Shown: positions 23,069 to 34,294 of the stretch, piece by piece
Layout of the letters: each line of letters begins with the position of its first letter
Numbering within the stretch: position 1 is the first letter of the stretch
Assembly (NCBI RefSeq): GCF_030247195.1
Contig: NC_080672.1
Span: forward strand, 391,113,037 to 391,177,036
DNA length: 64,000 nucleotides
Direction: 5' to 3'
Origin: Topomyia yanbarensis
Taxonomy: Eukaryota > Arthropoda > Insecta > Diptera > Culicidae
Position numbers and translations under genes: made by a program
Notes under the pieces: model-generated
The model's database searches: none
Told to the model about the DNA's origin: nothing
What the model saw: only the letters and a program-made list of their open reading frames with translations

Positions 23069-26000
23069 GTAATATATTATTCGTATAGATAGTTTTTACG
23101 TTCAATTCGCTGCTTCTAAAATTCTGAAAAAGTCACCACAACCACACGCTAGTACTTGCGTTTCAATGTTGTGGAATAAGATTCTCTCGAACCAAGCTAG
23201 ATTACAGCTCGACTCGCTAAAAGAAACTTTTTATGGAAGCAAAACTTTTATCCTTACGGTAAATCAATGTTTACTTATGTTTCAAGACTTATCGAACTGA
23301 AGAAAATAACTGTAATGAGCTTTGTGATGATTATATTTAAGGAGTCAAAAGTATAGAATCACTTCAATAAATATTGTAACGTTTTTTATATTTTTTTTGT
23401 TAACGACCTATTGAGTCAATTTGTCAACTGTTGTTACAGCATTTAATTAGCAATGTACTGGAAGGTGTAGTAGATTTTTCAATATAAAGAGCAATAGTAC
23501 TCAAGGGAGAGCAAGGTGTTGAAGGAAGAAAATTTTGGAAAAACGTGGAAAGGGTCATATGAGCAAGCTTAGGGTTTATCGGCGACTTAACCCTTTGTCT
23601 GCTACTGCAGGAGTCAGGATCTTTTGGTTTTAGAAATGCGAATCACCTGAGTCTCCCTCGGCATGATACTGTACCTTGATGTGGTCCGGAGGCTTTTCCA
23701 CCAAAGCAGTATTACAGTGATTATATCACAGAAACTTGGGATACGATTAATTTCTTTTTAGTTAAGCTACATTGTGATCGATTTTAGTACTTAACTTGGC
23801 GACCTTTATTATCCACTGCCATGGTCAAATAATATACAATGTGGGTTTAGGGCCCAATTCTCTCTGCAGGCACCCTTCTTTTCTTGCTATATTTTCAATT
23901 AGATCCATGCTAACACTCACTAACACAAATTGCTTATTCTCTCATATACACTAACAATCTCTCATTCCAAACGTACAAACGTGGCCTAAGCGATAACACA
24001 AACCTGGTCACAAATACGAACGCCCGCGATCTCGCCAATATTCAAACACCCCGATTGATTAGGTGAACGTTTGAACCTAAGAACCTAAGCTCACGCAATC
24101 ATGAATCGGTCACCTCCGGAAGTCTCCGCCCTTGATCCTAGCAGCCCAAATTCATGCCTTTAGTTGGACCAATAGAAATAAAACTAGACAAGACGTCCAC
24201 GCGCGATCATTGAAGAATACGCGAACATGCGAATGGCCACACGATTATAAAAATAATGTGTCCACGAGAAGTTACATACATACTAGCACACGCGACAAAA
24301 ACGTCCACATACAAACGCTCGAGTCCTTCGCGATCATCCACGCACGAACACACCCACGATCTCATAAAAAGTATAACACCCCGGTGATTAAGTGAATGGT
24401 TTAGCACTTATAAATTAACAATCCCGGTCTCGAGAGTGAACCTCCAAATGCCTGTGTTAACGCGATCATGAATCGGTTTCGTCCGGAATCCCCTATTCTC
24501 GGCCCTAGTAGCATAAGTCCAATGCTTTCAGGTGGACCAATCAAAAATATAATGCTCATATCCACTAAACTACATAAAATCGAATGTATACACACAAAGT
24601 CACATACACGCGACAAACAAATATAAAAATGCTTGAGCCCTTCGCGACCATCCACGCAACCTATACTCGCACTCTTCCAGACATTATAACATCCCGGTGA
24701 TAATATGAACGTCTCAGCACTTGTAATCACTCAAACGCAGTCTCAAGCGTGAACCTACAGTCCCCCGCACTCGCGCATTCATGAATCGTTCACGTCCGGA
24801 AGTCTCTATCCTCCATCCCAGAAGTCTAGGTCCACGCCTTAATTGAATCAAATAACTCCACAGCTCCAGTAGGACAACTCTCGAAAAAAATCGTAATATT
24901 ATTAATACTCAATAACAATACTAACTCTTCTCTTTATTTTATTTTTATTTATTTTCGGTCTCATGCGTTTTATTCTTGTGATGACCTTCTCGAGCTCATA
25001 CATCCAAGAAGAGCAACATTGCTGCCAACAATGATTCTTCTCTGCCATCAGACGTCGCCAGGTTTTAGAACAATGGAGATGAGTATGAGAATAATACTTG
25101 GTGGAATCAGATAAGTAGGAACGATCAACAAACTGCAAGTAGTATATAACGAATTTCTTATTTTGACGTATAAATTATTATTCGTATTAGAATATTATTT
25201 ACAGGCTCCACACATATCTCAACATACACAAATACACAAATGCTTGACAGGTGACTAGGCCAAATGCATTCACTCGTAGGATCTATCATTTCGATGATCG
25301 CCTCGATTCTACGAAACCAGTGCACAAGTAAGCTGACATAAGCTAGTCTCATTTGGTGAATGCATGTAACCTGGAAACCCCAAACACGACACGACGAGAC
25401 TGACAAACTGGACTCGACGAGGCCTAGTTCAGAGTTTTTGGGCATTCTGCAATGCACGGTTAGTGACCTAATAAAAGAAACATTCGGCATGTTATTTTTC
25501 CTTTTATTACTATATCTTAAGTTAGGTTCATACTCATACTCACTAACACAATCAATAGCATATTCTCCTATATACACTCACATCCAAAGCGCACAAACGC
25601 CCCTAACTTTCGCGATAACACAAACCTGGTCAAAAACGCGAATTTACATTACAATTTCAATCGCCAACATTAAAACACCCCCTTACTTAAGTGAACTTTT
25701 CAGCACCTATAAATTTACAACCGCGGTCTCAAGCATTAACCCACCACTCGCGCGATCATAGACCAGCTACGTTCGGAATTTTCTACTCTCGACTCATGCC
25801 TTCAGTTGGACCAATCAAGAATGATGCAATGAATGATGCATATTCACCAAACAACACGTTCCTTTACCATACACTAAAAATTAATTATCATATTCACGGT
25901 CCGCGCGCGATCGTTCAAGAATACACGTGAATATTCGAATGGCCACACGAATCTAAAATCGAATTTATGCACGCAAAGTTAGAGACACGCTAGCATTCAA

Positions 26001-27282
26001 ATGCTCGAGCCTTTGGCGATCACACTATTACACAATTAGTAAACGCCCACGTTAACCCAGACAGATATGCACTCCTGGACTCGAACGCTAAAAACCACAC
26101 CTTCCACGCATACACCACCCAGGACTGAACATTAGATTCATACACACAAAGCAACAAGTAATAATTGCAGGTATTCGTCTGGCAACCGGGGGAAGTACAT
26201 CTCAAACGCAGAACTTATCATTTCAATGATGGCCTTGGATCTGCGTTGCCTGTGTTCAAGGCACCATAGCTTTGTCCGTCAGGTCAAGGATGTATGAAAC
26301 CCGCTAGCCACCACCCTCGGCCCTAGCTGCCCATAAAGGGATAAAAAAAAGAGAAATGCGAATCACCTGAGTCTACGGCATGTCCGGACAAGCGTAAAGT
26401 AACTTGTTATTTCATGCTGTCGGAACCGACCTACTATATTGTAACATCTCGCAGAAAGCAGAAACGCTTTGAAAAAAAAAACAATTGCTCGTAACTTACG
26501 CAGATTCCTACTATTATCCATTTCAGCTCTACGAAGCCCTCAACGTAAGCGAGCACCAAATTAAGAAAGAACGAGATCTAACCAGTAAGCTAGAGGAGCT
26601 GAACGAAAAACTAGGACCACTTGAAGTTGTGAGTATTATCGCATTTTCTGAACCCTATAAACACTATACCTGTCGTCGACATTTGCAGAAAAAGCAGGAG
26701 CTTGACCAGAAAGCGGCACGACGAACAAGTGCCCTGACTTGGATAGGCCTAGGGCTGATGTCGGTGCAGTTTGGTGTCCTAGCACGATTAACCTGGTGGG
26801 AGTACTCTTGGGATATCATGGAACCGGTGACGTATTTTGTCACCTACGGCACTGCCATGGCTGCCTACGCTTACTTTGTGCTGACCAAGCAGGTACGTAT
26901 CAGGATCTCAATGCTTAATTATTTTCTAATATTGTTATACCATTAGGAATACATCCTGCCGGACGTAAAAGACCGCCAACATCTGATCACGCTACACAAG
27001 GCGGCTAAGAAGGCCGGTGTCAACATAGCCGAGTACAACGACACCAAGCGAAAGATTGCCGAAATCGAACACGATCTGCGCCGACTGCGGGATCCATTGT
27101 ACATGCATCTACCGGCGCCGCCACCGAAATCGTTGACCTACAGTGCCACCGAAATTGCTACGTCCAAGAAGATGCTGACGGAGGCCCTGGAGAAAGCCAA
27201 AGGAACCGTCAACAAACAGGCGGTGGCAAAGATAAGCTCCCTGCTCGAGAGCACCGGGAATCCTTTCCGGAGTAAGAAATAA
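22963..27282 (+). CDS. MCU: Mitochondrial calcium uniporter (MCU), 3' part of gene, four exons
   Basis: Pore subunit of the inner-membrane Ca2+ uniporter. Exons 22963-23068, 26527-26628, 26689-26892 and 26947-27282 join in frame across GT/AG introns. The product covers the end of the N-terminal domain ([11 protein letters not shown]), first coiled coil ([20 protein letters not shown]), TM1 (about 26720-26790), pore loop with WDIMEP (26809-26826), TM2 ([19 protein letters not shown]) and a matrix coiled coil ending [12 protein letters not shown]. Asp and Glu of DIME, which bind Ca2+ in the family, are intact. Exons for the transit peptide and most of the N-terminal domain were not found and probably lie left of the window. 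The 3.46-kb intron at 23069-26526 carries a large retroposon-like insertion. High confidence in family and exon limits. Confidence 0.95.
23632..23665. repeat. Left target-site duplication of the MCU-intron insertion
   Basis: A 23-bp stretch containing GAAATGCGAATCACCTGAGT recurs exactly at 26352-26374. The match resumes as CGGCATG after a small indel. Confidence 0.75.
23655..26351 (+). mobile_element. Retroposon-like composite with satellite units (block 2) in an MCU intron
   Basis: A 2.7-kb insertion flanked by a 23-bp or longer direct duplication, ending in GGGATAAAAAAAAG. It is a dimer-like composite. About 23860-24893 holds satellite units (GCGATCATCCACGCAC-type landmarks near 24325 and 24640) and ends CAGTAGGACAACTCTCG plus an A-run, as block 1 does. 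About 24900-25490 then repeats block 1 positions 18825-19430, followed by more units to about 26040. It sits between MCU exons a and b without touching the splice sites. No coding domain recognised. Confidence 0.65.
26527..26628 (+). CDS. MCU: MCU exon b (coiled coil 1)
   Basis: 102 bp, 34 codons, from [14 protein letters not shown] to LGPLEV. Acceptor TTTCAG, donor GTGAGT. It continues the VAQ of exon a as [10 protein letters not shown], matching the family pattern. Confidence 0.92.
26689..26892 (+). CDS. MCU: MCU exon c (TM1, DIME pore loop, TM2)
   Basis: 204 bp, 68 codons, beginning [14 protein letters not shown] after TTTGCAG and ending VLTKQ before GTACGT. It contains the [18 protein letters not shown] signature that identifies the channel. 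Confidence 0.95.
26947..27282 (+). CDS. MCU: MCU exon d (C-terminal matrix domain)
   Basis: 336 bp after the ATTAG acceptor: [13 protein letters not shown], a charged helical stretch, [18 protein letters not shown], then a Lys/Ala/Ser-rich tail ending with TAA at 27280-27282. Confidence 0.93.
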   Translation, partial: EYILPDVKDRQHLITLHKAAKKAGVNIAEYNDTKRKIAEIEHDLRRLRDPLYMHLPAPPPKSLTYSATEIATSKKMLTEALEKAKGTVNKQAVAKISSLLESTGNPFRSKK

Positions 27283-30190
27283 GAGTTCCTGAACCGTGGC
27301 CGGCCTTCGCTCGTCCGATCGCCCATCGTCGTTGAGATTGCCTACCATTCGTTTGTGTGTTAGTGTTTCGGTTTTTCCCCCGTTTCTCAAAAGTTTTCTA
27401 TACGTTCCCGTTGAATTGTTAAATTTTAAACCTTTTCTATCCAATCTCTTCCTTAAAGCAAAAGATAATAGTTGATAGTCCATAAACGACGAAACAGAAG
27501 CACTAAACACAACGGAAAAGTGATGAATCGTTGTTACATTAAAGCAGGATAGATAAATGCGCAGACAAAACACACAGATTAACATCACAATCATCATTCT
27601 AACCATTAAGAGGGTGTAACTTCAATAAGTCTTTATGAAAACAGAAGCATTAAAAGCAACAGCACAAGACATTGTAACGAATAAGCACAACCCACTTGCT
27701 GATAGGATAAAGTGAAAACCAAAACTATTGTTTTTTTTTTCTATGTAGGATACTAACAAGAGTACGTAACGAAGCGCATTTTCAGAAAGAAATTTTTAGA
27801 AATGATAATCATTAACTAGTTTAGTTAGCTTGTTTATCATAATTGCCTGCTTGAATCGAAAGCAAAAGGGATGTGTTTTCTAAGTGTTTCTCGTTTTGTT
27901 TCTCGAATTTGTTGAGGTAGGTTAGGTTTTAAACATGTTGAAAAAATTGCAATTTGTTCGTTTGTAGTGTACCGATATCTGTGGGTCGTTGATTTGAAAG
28001 TGCTTCCACACCTCTGATTGTGTTTAAATACCTAGTAATACAGTTTTAATTTCGAAAACGTGGTAAACCGCAAACCACAATACATACTATGAACGGGCGC
28101 GCTCAAATTGCTAAGCGTTTGCTCTCGAATAAAGCGTTTGCTGTGTGGCCGTGAAGCTTTTCTACTGTTTATATCGATGGTTTGAGTCTAAACTGTGGAT
28201 CGAAAGCTTTCGTGATAGCATCAAGCGGAACTGTAGCAAGCTGAGCTTATTCTTTTACGGGTTATGCTAGGGTGGCTGTTTTTTCACAAATTTTATTGCT
28301 TGCCCGAATTTTATAGACTATTGGCGAATAAATTCAGGGCTGAGTGGAAGAAAGGGTGATCTACCGAGAAGCTGGTTTCTAGTTATATTGAAAACACAAA
28401 AATGAATTGCTCCTGTTTTTTTTTTCAGAAAATGTATTTTGAACAAGCCAACAGTTACTCTCCAAAATCAATCGGTTGATCTGTCATTTCTGTTAGCGTG
28501 TGATGTACTGGTTCGGCCATGATACTATACGGTTTTAACTCGAGGGTTTACACTAGAATCCCATACGATATTTTTCAAAAAAAAAAAATGATATTCTCAA
28601 TAATAAAATGCGCTCGAAATTTAGCATTTTTTTTCCTACAGCGCTAGAACTGCGACTGATGTAGCCAGTAATTAAGGCTGGATACGAGGCTATTTCGGAT
28701 TCTCATTACACATATTTGATAACATTAATGTTTGACCATAGAATCAGCGCAGAAACCTGGACCGAATCCCCAACTCAGGCCGTCTATAATGACTACGTTC
28801 TCCAGGGCATTAGTTACTTAGACAATGACCATCTACGATTACAATGTCTTTATATTATCTTAGTTTAATTTCGTTAACTAAAACGAATTATGAATCTCGT
28901 TCTACTGCTATGCTATTCGTAACCTGGTATGGGACTCTAGGACGTTTCTCAACAATCTGTGGTTTCTCTTCGTTCGATTCCCTTTTCCATTTTTATTTTT
29001 ATTTTACTGGAGTATCCTGCCCCGTTTTGATGGCAAACCTTGCGACCATACACTGAAGTCGCCTTAACACTCCTAGCATCAAGCTCAAGATTACGCGTAC
29101 CCTCAAGTCTTAGTTTTTCGGAACTGTAAATTGCTATATCTCCACTATTCTCCATCAGACTGAACGTTTTAACAACCATGGATAACCCCGAGTTTGTTGA
29201 TATGTTTAGATGCCACAAAGCTAAAAAATCGGTTAGTATTACTGAATTACAAATAAATTTTCCTGTTATATGAGCACTGCTCGAAATATGCAATTCAACC
29301 CAACGCATTGCATACATACAGGACCCTATGTAATTTGTAATTTATTAATCGAACGAGAGCCTTGTGGGTAAAAAAACATCTTACTGGAAAATTAAATTGT
29401 TATATAGTAATATTAACCGATTTTCAAACTTGTGGCATTTAAACACATTTACAAACTTTCTGTGGGTGTTACAGTTTTTAAACTCTGTTTAGAAAATAGT
29501 GGAGATGTGGTAACTTAAAGTTAGTGTTCAGACTAATTTTATGGCTTAGGACTGCGCGTAACTTTTTTGGGTTTGGTGCTAGGAGTGTCGAAGTGTGGTT
29601 TTGAAAAAAAAGTTTTAACGTAAATGTCTTATCTGTACTTGAACTGTTGGTAGCTTCCTATATACAAGTCATTTGACGTTTGAACAAAAGTAAAAGGTTG
29701 CCAAAATAAAAGATATTTCTAGCAAAATTATTTAAGACGTTCTATCTGCGAATGAGACCTCTATTTGTTTACTTTCTCTTTGGACTATTACGCTTAACCA
29801 TTTAACAGGCGTGTTGATCGGTTCTAAGATTTTCTTAGTTGGTATGCTTGGAGGTATCGAACCGACCTAATCTCCCCGGAGTAGACGAACAATCAGAATG
29901 TATAGTGGAGACAATACTCTGCTCATTTCTTTAACCACTGACTATTTTAACTTTAAAGTTCACCGCTTTAATAAAACCCATCCCTTCAAAATCTAAAGAA
30001 AGCAAGTTAACATAGTCTGTTAGTTTGCAATAGTATCGTTTGTGTGAAGTGATCTGTTTTCATTTATATGTTTTATAATTAAGTATAGTTAGAAAAACTA
30101 CTAATACGTATATGTATTTATAGCTTTCGTTACCGTATAATTTCAATATTATGTTCATAGTTTCGTCAATAAATTCGTTTTTTAATGATC
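27283..30190 (+). other. MCU 3' UTR (inferred), AT-rich
   Basis: No TE protein or clear repeat is seen for 2.9 kb after the MCU stop. AATAAA hexamers occur at about 28128, 28326, 28600, 29704, 29970 and 30168. Use of short or long 3' ends is an inference; the AAATTA and ATTTA-rich composition fits UTR. Confidence 0.5.
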
Positions 30191-30225
30191 TTGTTGTTCG
30201 TTTTTTTTTGTATTCGTTGTTATTT
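30165..30225 (+). terminator. Likely distal MCU polyadenylation signal
   Basis: TCAATAAATTCG at about 30166 is followed within 20-50 bp by a T/G-rich stretch (TTGTTGTTCG then a T-run), the usual downstream element. An earlier candidate is GAATAAAG at about 28127. Confidence 0.45.
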
Positions 30226-30679
30226 AATTCCTAGTTTTTTAGCACGTAAAAAGATGATATAAATTATAGCATTGGAACTAGCGCACTGCTGTAAACCTTA
30301 GGCACTATTTTAGTAGGTCACTTTCCCGTCTCGCCTGGTACCGTAGCGTGATTTAGAAAGGATCCCTTCGTAATTTGCAGATTTATGTCTTCAGTTGAAC
30401 CACTCCGAAAGATATTAACTAACACAGATAACAGACGTTTACTGCCATTTTGTACATAATTGGGTCATTAAAAACAGTATAATATTCATCTTTTGTAATA
30501 TACATCGAAAGAGCTCCACTTTTTAAATGTGGTTTTTGTCCAACCCATAAAACATCAGACCGATTTTTAATTGATTTTCTAAGAAATTATAAACACGTCC
30601 TTGTTTGACACTGTCGGTCTACCTTAACAATGGTTTTAGACACATGGGTTAGCATGTCAGTTAACCCAGCAAAAGGATA

Positions 30680-30945
30680 GGGGTCAAGGTGGTTAAATGA
30701 AATGGGAGTGGAAAAATCGATAGGGGATTGGATTCTTGCAATGCTCAAGAGTCGAAAGAACACAGCCACGTCAGGAGATACGAAAGCAACTATTATATTC
30801 AATAGAGGTTGTCTCCAGGGAGGTGTGCTCTGGTCACTAGTGGTGGACAATCTTCTCAATGATCTGACTGAAATGTGTTTCGAGAGGGACTCAACGTGAA
30901 CCCTGCAAAAACGGTCATTGTACCGTTTTCCAATAGGAAAGGTTG
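30680..30945 (+). pseudogene. LOA-type LINE reverse transcriptase fragment
   Basis: Reads RWLNEMGVEKSIGDWI, AMLKSR, then GCLQGGVLWSLVVDNLLNDL, the RT block with the (P)QGGVLSPLL motif. It jumps directly to NPAKTVIVPFSNR. The intervening F/YxDD catalytic block is deleted. It ends where the RTE-type fragment begins. Confidence 0.7.
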
Positions 30946-32496
30946 ATTCCCCCCAACGAGATCGCGAAGCGATGGAACAACTGCACCGCGTAAACGACAC
31001 ACGGAAGTTCTACGAGAAGCTGAACAGTTTGCGCAAAGGCTACACGTACCGCAAGCCGATATGTGCAGGGACTTAGACGGCAATCTTCTAACGAACGAGT
31101 GTGAGGTGATTGAGAGGTGGAAGCAGCGCTATGACGAGCACCTGAACGGTGAAGCAGCAGAGGACGAAGGCGGCATGGCAACGGAGCTAGGAGCACGCGC
31201 AGAAAACGATAGGCTGCCGGCTCCTGATCTCCAAGAAGTCAAGAGGAGATCGGTCGGCTGAAAAACAACAAAGGTGCCGGTGTAGATCAACTACCCAGTG
31301 AGCTATTAAAATACGGTGGTGAAACACTGGCTAGAGCGCTGCACTGGTAATCGCCAAAATTTGTGAGGAGGAGATTCTTCCGGAGGAGTGGATGGAGGGT
31401 GTCGTTTGCCCAATATACAAAGAGTGACAAGTTGGATTGCTGCAACTACCGCGCGATCACACTACTTAGCGCCGCCTACACGGTCTCCTCCCAAATTCTT
31501 TGCCGTCGATTGTCACCATTTGCAAGGGAGTTCGTGGGGCACCACCGAGCGGGATTCATGGGTTCCCACGCTACCACGGACAAAATATTCGCGATTTGGC
31601 AGGTTATGAAGAAGTGCCGCGAATACAACGTGCCCACACATCATTTGTTCATCGATTTCAAATCGGCATATGACACAATCGATCGAGATCAGCTATGGCA
31701 GATAATGCACGAGTACGGTTTTCCGGATAAGCTAACACGATTAATCAAAGCGACGATGGATCGGGTGATGTGCGTTGTTCGAGTATCAGGGACACTCTGG
31801 AGTCCCTTTGAATCTCGAAGAGGATTACGGCAAGGTGATGGTCTATCGTGCCTGCTGTTCAACGTTGCCTTAGAAAGTGTAATAAGGAGACACGAGTGGC
31901 ACGATCTTCAGGAAGTCCGTCCAGCTTCTTGGCTTCGCCGACGACATTGACATAATGACTTTGAGGCGATATCGGAAACGTACATCAGATTGAAAGCTGA
32001 AGATAGCAGGATTGGACTTGTCATCAACGTTTCGAAGACAAATTACATGAGAGGAAGAGGTTCTAGAGACTACAATGTGAGCCTCCCATCCCGAGATCGG
32101 ATTGACGGTGACGAAACCGAGGTGGGCTCACTGGTAACCGCCGACAATGATACCAGCAGAGAAATTCAAAGACGGATCTTGGCGGGAAATCGTGTCTACT
32201 TTGGACTCCGGAGGACGCTCCGGTCGAACAAAATTCCCCACCGCACGAAGTTGATTATCTACAAGACGCTGATTAGACCGGCGGTCCTCTACGGCCACGA
32301 GACCTGGACTATGCTCGTGAAGGACCAACGCGCCCTTGGAGTTTTCGAACGAAAGGTGTTGCGTACCATCTATGGTGGCGTGCAGATGGAAGACGGAACA
32401 TGGCGCAGGCGAATGAACCATGAGTTGCATCAGCTGCTGGAAGAACCATCAGGAATCAGAATATATTGGCTCAAATGGCACGTTCCCCGTACATAG
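30946..32496 (+). pseudogene. RTE-type LINE, 5'-truncated reverse transcriptase region
   Basis: Order of blocks: NDTRKFYEKLNSLRKGYTYR (about 30990), ERWKQRYDEHLNGEA (31110), EEWMEGVVCPIY (31385), DKLDCCNYRAITLLSAAY (31430), LFIDFKSAYDTIDRDQLW (31645), SRRGLRQGDGLSCLLFNVAL (31815), GFADDID (31931-31951, catalytic), KTLIRPAVLYGHETWTM (32265) and WRRRMNHELHQLLEEP (32400). Several frameshifts split it across three frames; FADD is intact at DNA level. The endonuclease domain is missing. At about 32497 it abuts the 3' end of the minus-strand LOA element. Confidence 0.85.
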
Positions 32497-32665
32497 TCTG
32501 GGATTTGTTCCTTGCCGCGTGTTTTCATCATTTCCTGAGTGGAAGGAAAGGACAAGGAGGTGTGGGGAAGTAGAATTGGAAGGGTGGGAAAAATAACAGC
32601 ACAAAACAAAAATAAACAACAGGTAAGTTTAACTCACAAGTAGTTCAACTTGCCTGCGAATAAAC

Positions 32666-34009
32666 CTAAAGCTCTTTACCACATTGGATAAGAAACTTTA
32701 GTATGTCTCTGTGTTTCAGTCGTCCAAACATGGTTTCGTCTATATAAGGACGGCTGAAGACTCGAAATCGCAATTGCGCTACCGCTGGACAGTTGCATAT
32801 CAGATGATATGAGGTTCCGTAGTCGGATTCACAAAGATCGGATGAAAAAGACTCAGCGCGCTGAATAGTTGCCATGTGATAATTGAGTTTGCAGTGGCCG
32901 GTTAAAGCCCTGGTCAGCATGCCGTTGTGGAGCTTCGAAAAATGTAAGAGATTTTTCGAAACCACTGGGCATGGTTGTTCTAGAAACGCCTTTGTTTGGC
33001 GACACGTTTGTAGATTTCTCCAATAATTGCGGTGCTCGGACGAAGCCCAGGACCGTATTTTTTCCCTTATCCAACTTGTTGAAATTGGCAGCGCGGGCTC
33101 AAGACCAACGAAGTCAATCGCTGAACCTGCCCTGGCCAATTTGTCAGCCCATTCATTTCCAGTAATACCGCAATGTTTGGGCACCCAAACAAGGTAAATA
33201 ATGTTGACAATGCTTAGTTCTTCGATTTGGATTCGGCACGCGATCACTAGTTTGGACCGGGATTTGTCTGAGCTAAGGGCCTTGATTGCAGCCTGACTAT
33301 CGGAGCAGAAGTTTATAACTCTGCCGGACAAACTCAGTTGAAGGGCCGATTGCACCCCGCACATAATCGCAAAGATTTCTGCTTGGAATACAGTACAGTA
33401 TCTACCTAGTGAGTGAGATTGTTCCCATCTCATTTCACGACAGTAGACACCAGCACCAGCACGTCCCTCCATCAGATAACCGTCAGTGTAACAGACCACT
33501 TGCGTTTGTTGTTGTCTTTCCATAAAGCCAGACAACCACTCCTCTCGTGAGGGAATCTTCACATGGAATGTCCTGTAAGGAAAACTACAAGTGAGTGTAA
33601 TATCGCTGGGAGCAAGAATATCTTCACCCCATATAACCATTTGTGACCACAATCGTGTATGACTGGTAGCAAGATCAACATGATTACTGTTCCAAAGCCC
33701 AGTAATCTGCAGTCTGTATGCACATGATAGTGCTTCTTGTTTTAAGTGTATGTGTAATGGTATGATATTTAGAAGTGCCTCAAGAGCAGCAGTCGGAGTC
33801 GTGGTGAAAGCACCAGTCAACGCCATGAGCGCCAATCTTGGCAGATGGTTTAGCTTTGACTGGACTGTCACCACCTCTCCCCTCTGCCACCACACAAGGC
33901 ATCCGTATGACAGTATTGGACGTACAATTCTCGTGTAAATCCAATAGATGTATTTAGGTTTGAGACCCCAGGTCTTTCCAAAAGTTCGTCTGCACTGCCC
34001 GAAGGCCAT
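32666..34009 (-). pseudogene. LOA LINE ORF2, C-terminal part with RNase H
   Basis: A 447-residue open frame. The first third (KPKYIYWIYTRIVRPILSYG) is the connection after the RT. RNase H follows with all four acidic positions: CYTDGYLMEG, FQAEIFAIMCG, FCSDSQAAIKAL and NEWADKLARAG. A C-terminal Cys/His stretch (CDLCESDYGTSYHLICNC, with the first Cys read as L) resembles the gag-like knuckle of the clade. The frame can be read upstream to about 34090 (KYVGVILDSKLN, one stop), where it fuses to the RT finger region by an internal deletion. Confidence 0.85.
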
Positions 34010-34029
34010 GCACGCTTTCTTGACTCTGA

Positions 34030-34286
34030 ACTCAATGTGAGCAGACTAATTCAGTTTGGAATCCAATATGACTCCAACGTATTTGACCGCGCGTCGCTTC
34101 AAGAATAGACTGGAAGGACACATTGTAAAAAGCACCCTCAATATCTAGGAATACACCCAAGCTAGATTGCTTGAGCGAGAAGGCTTTCTCAATGTTGTAA
34201 ACAACATCGTGAAGCAGAGTTATCGTGGATTTCCCACCCTGATATGCATGTTGCATTTTGTGCCGTGGATATTCAACTAAACTAAC
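34030..34286 (-). pseudogene. LOA LINE RT finger fragment with palm deletion
   Basis: Reads HKMQHAYQGGKSTITLLHDV, then EKAFSLKQSSLGVFLDIEGA, then VSFQSILEA. At about 34090 it jumps to sequence that lies downstream of the catalytic palm in the family (RAVKYVGVILDSK in another frame). Roughly 200 residues, including the F/YxDD box, are gone. Confidence 0.75.
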
Positions 34287-34294
34287 GTTTCTGG

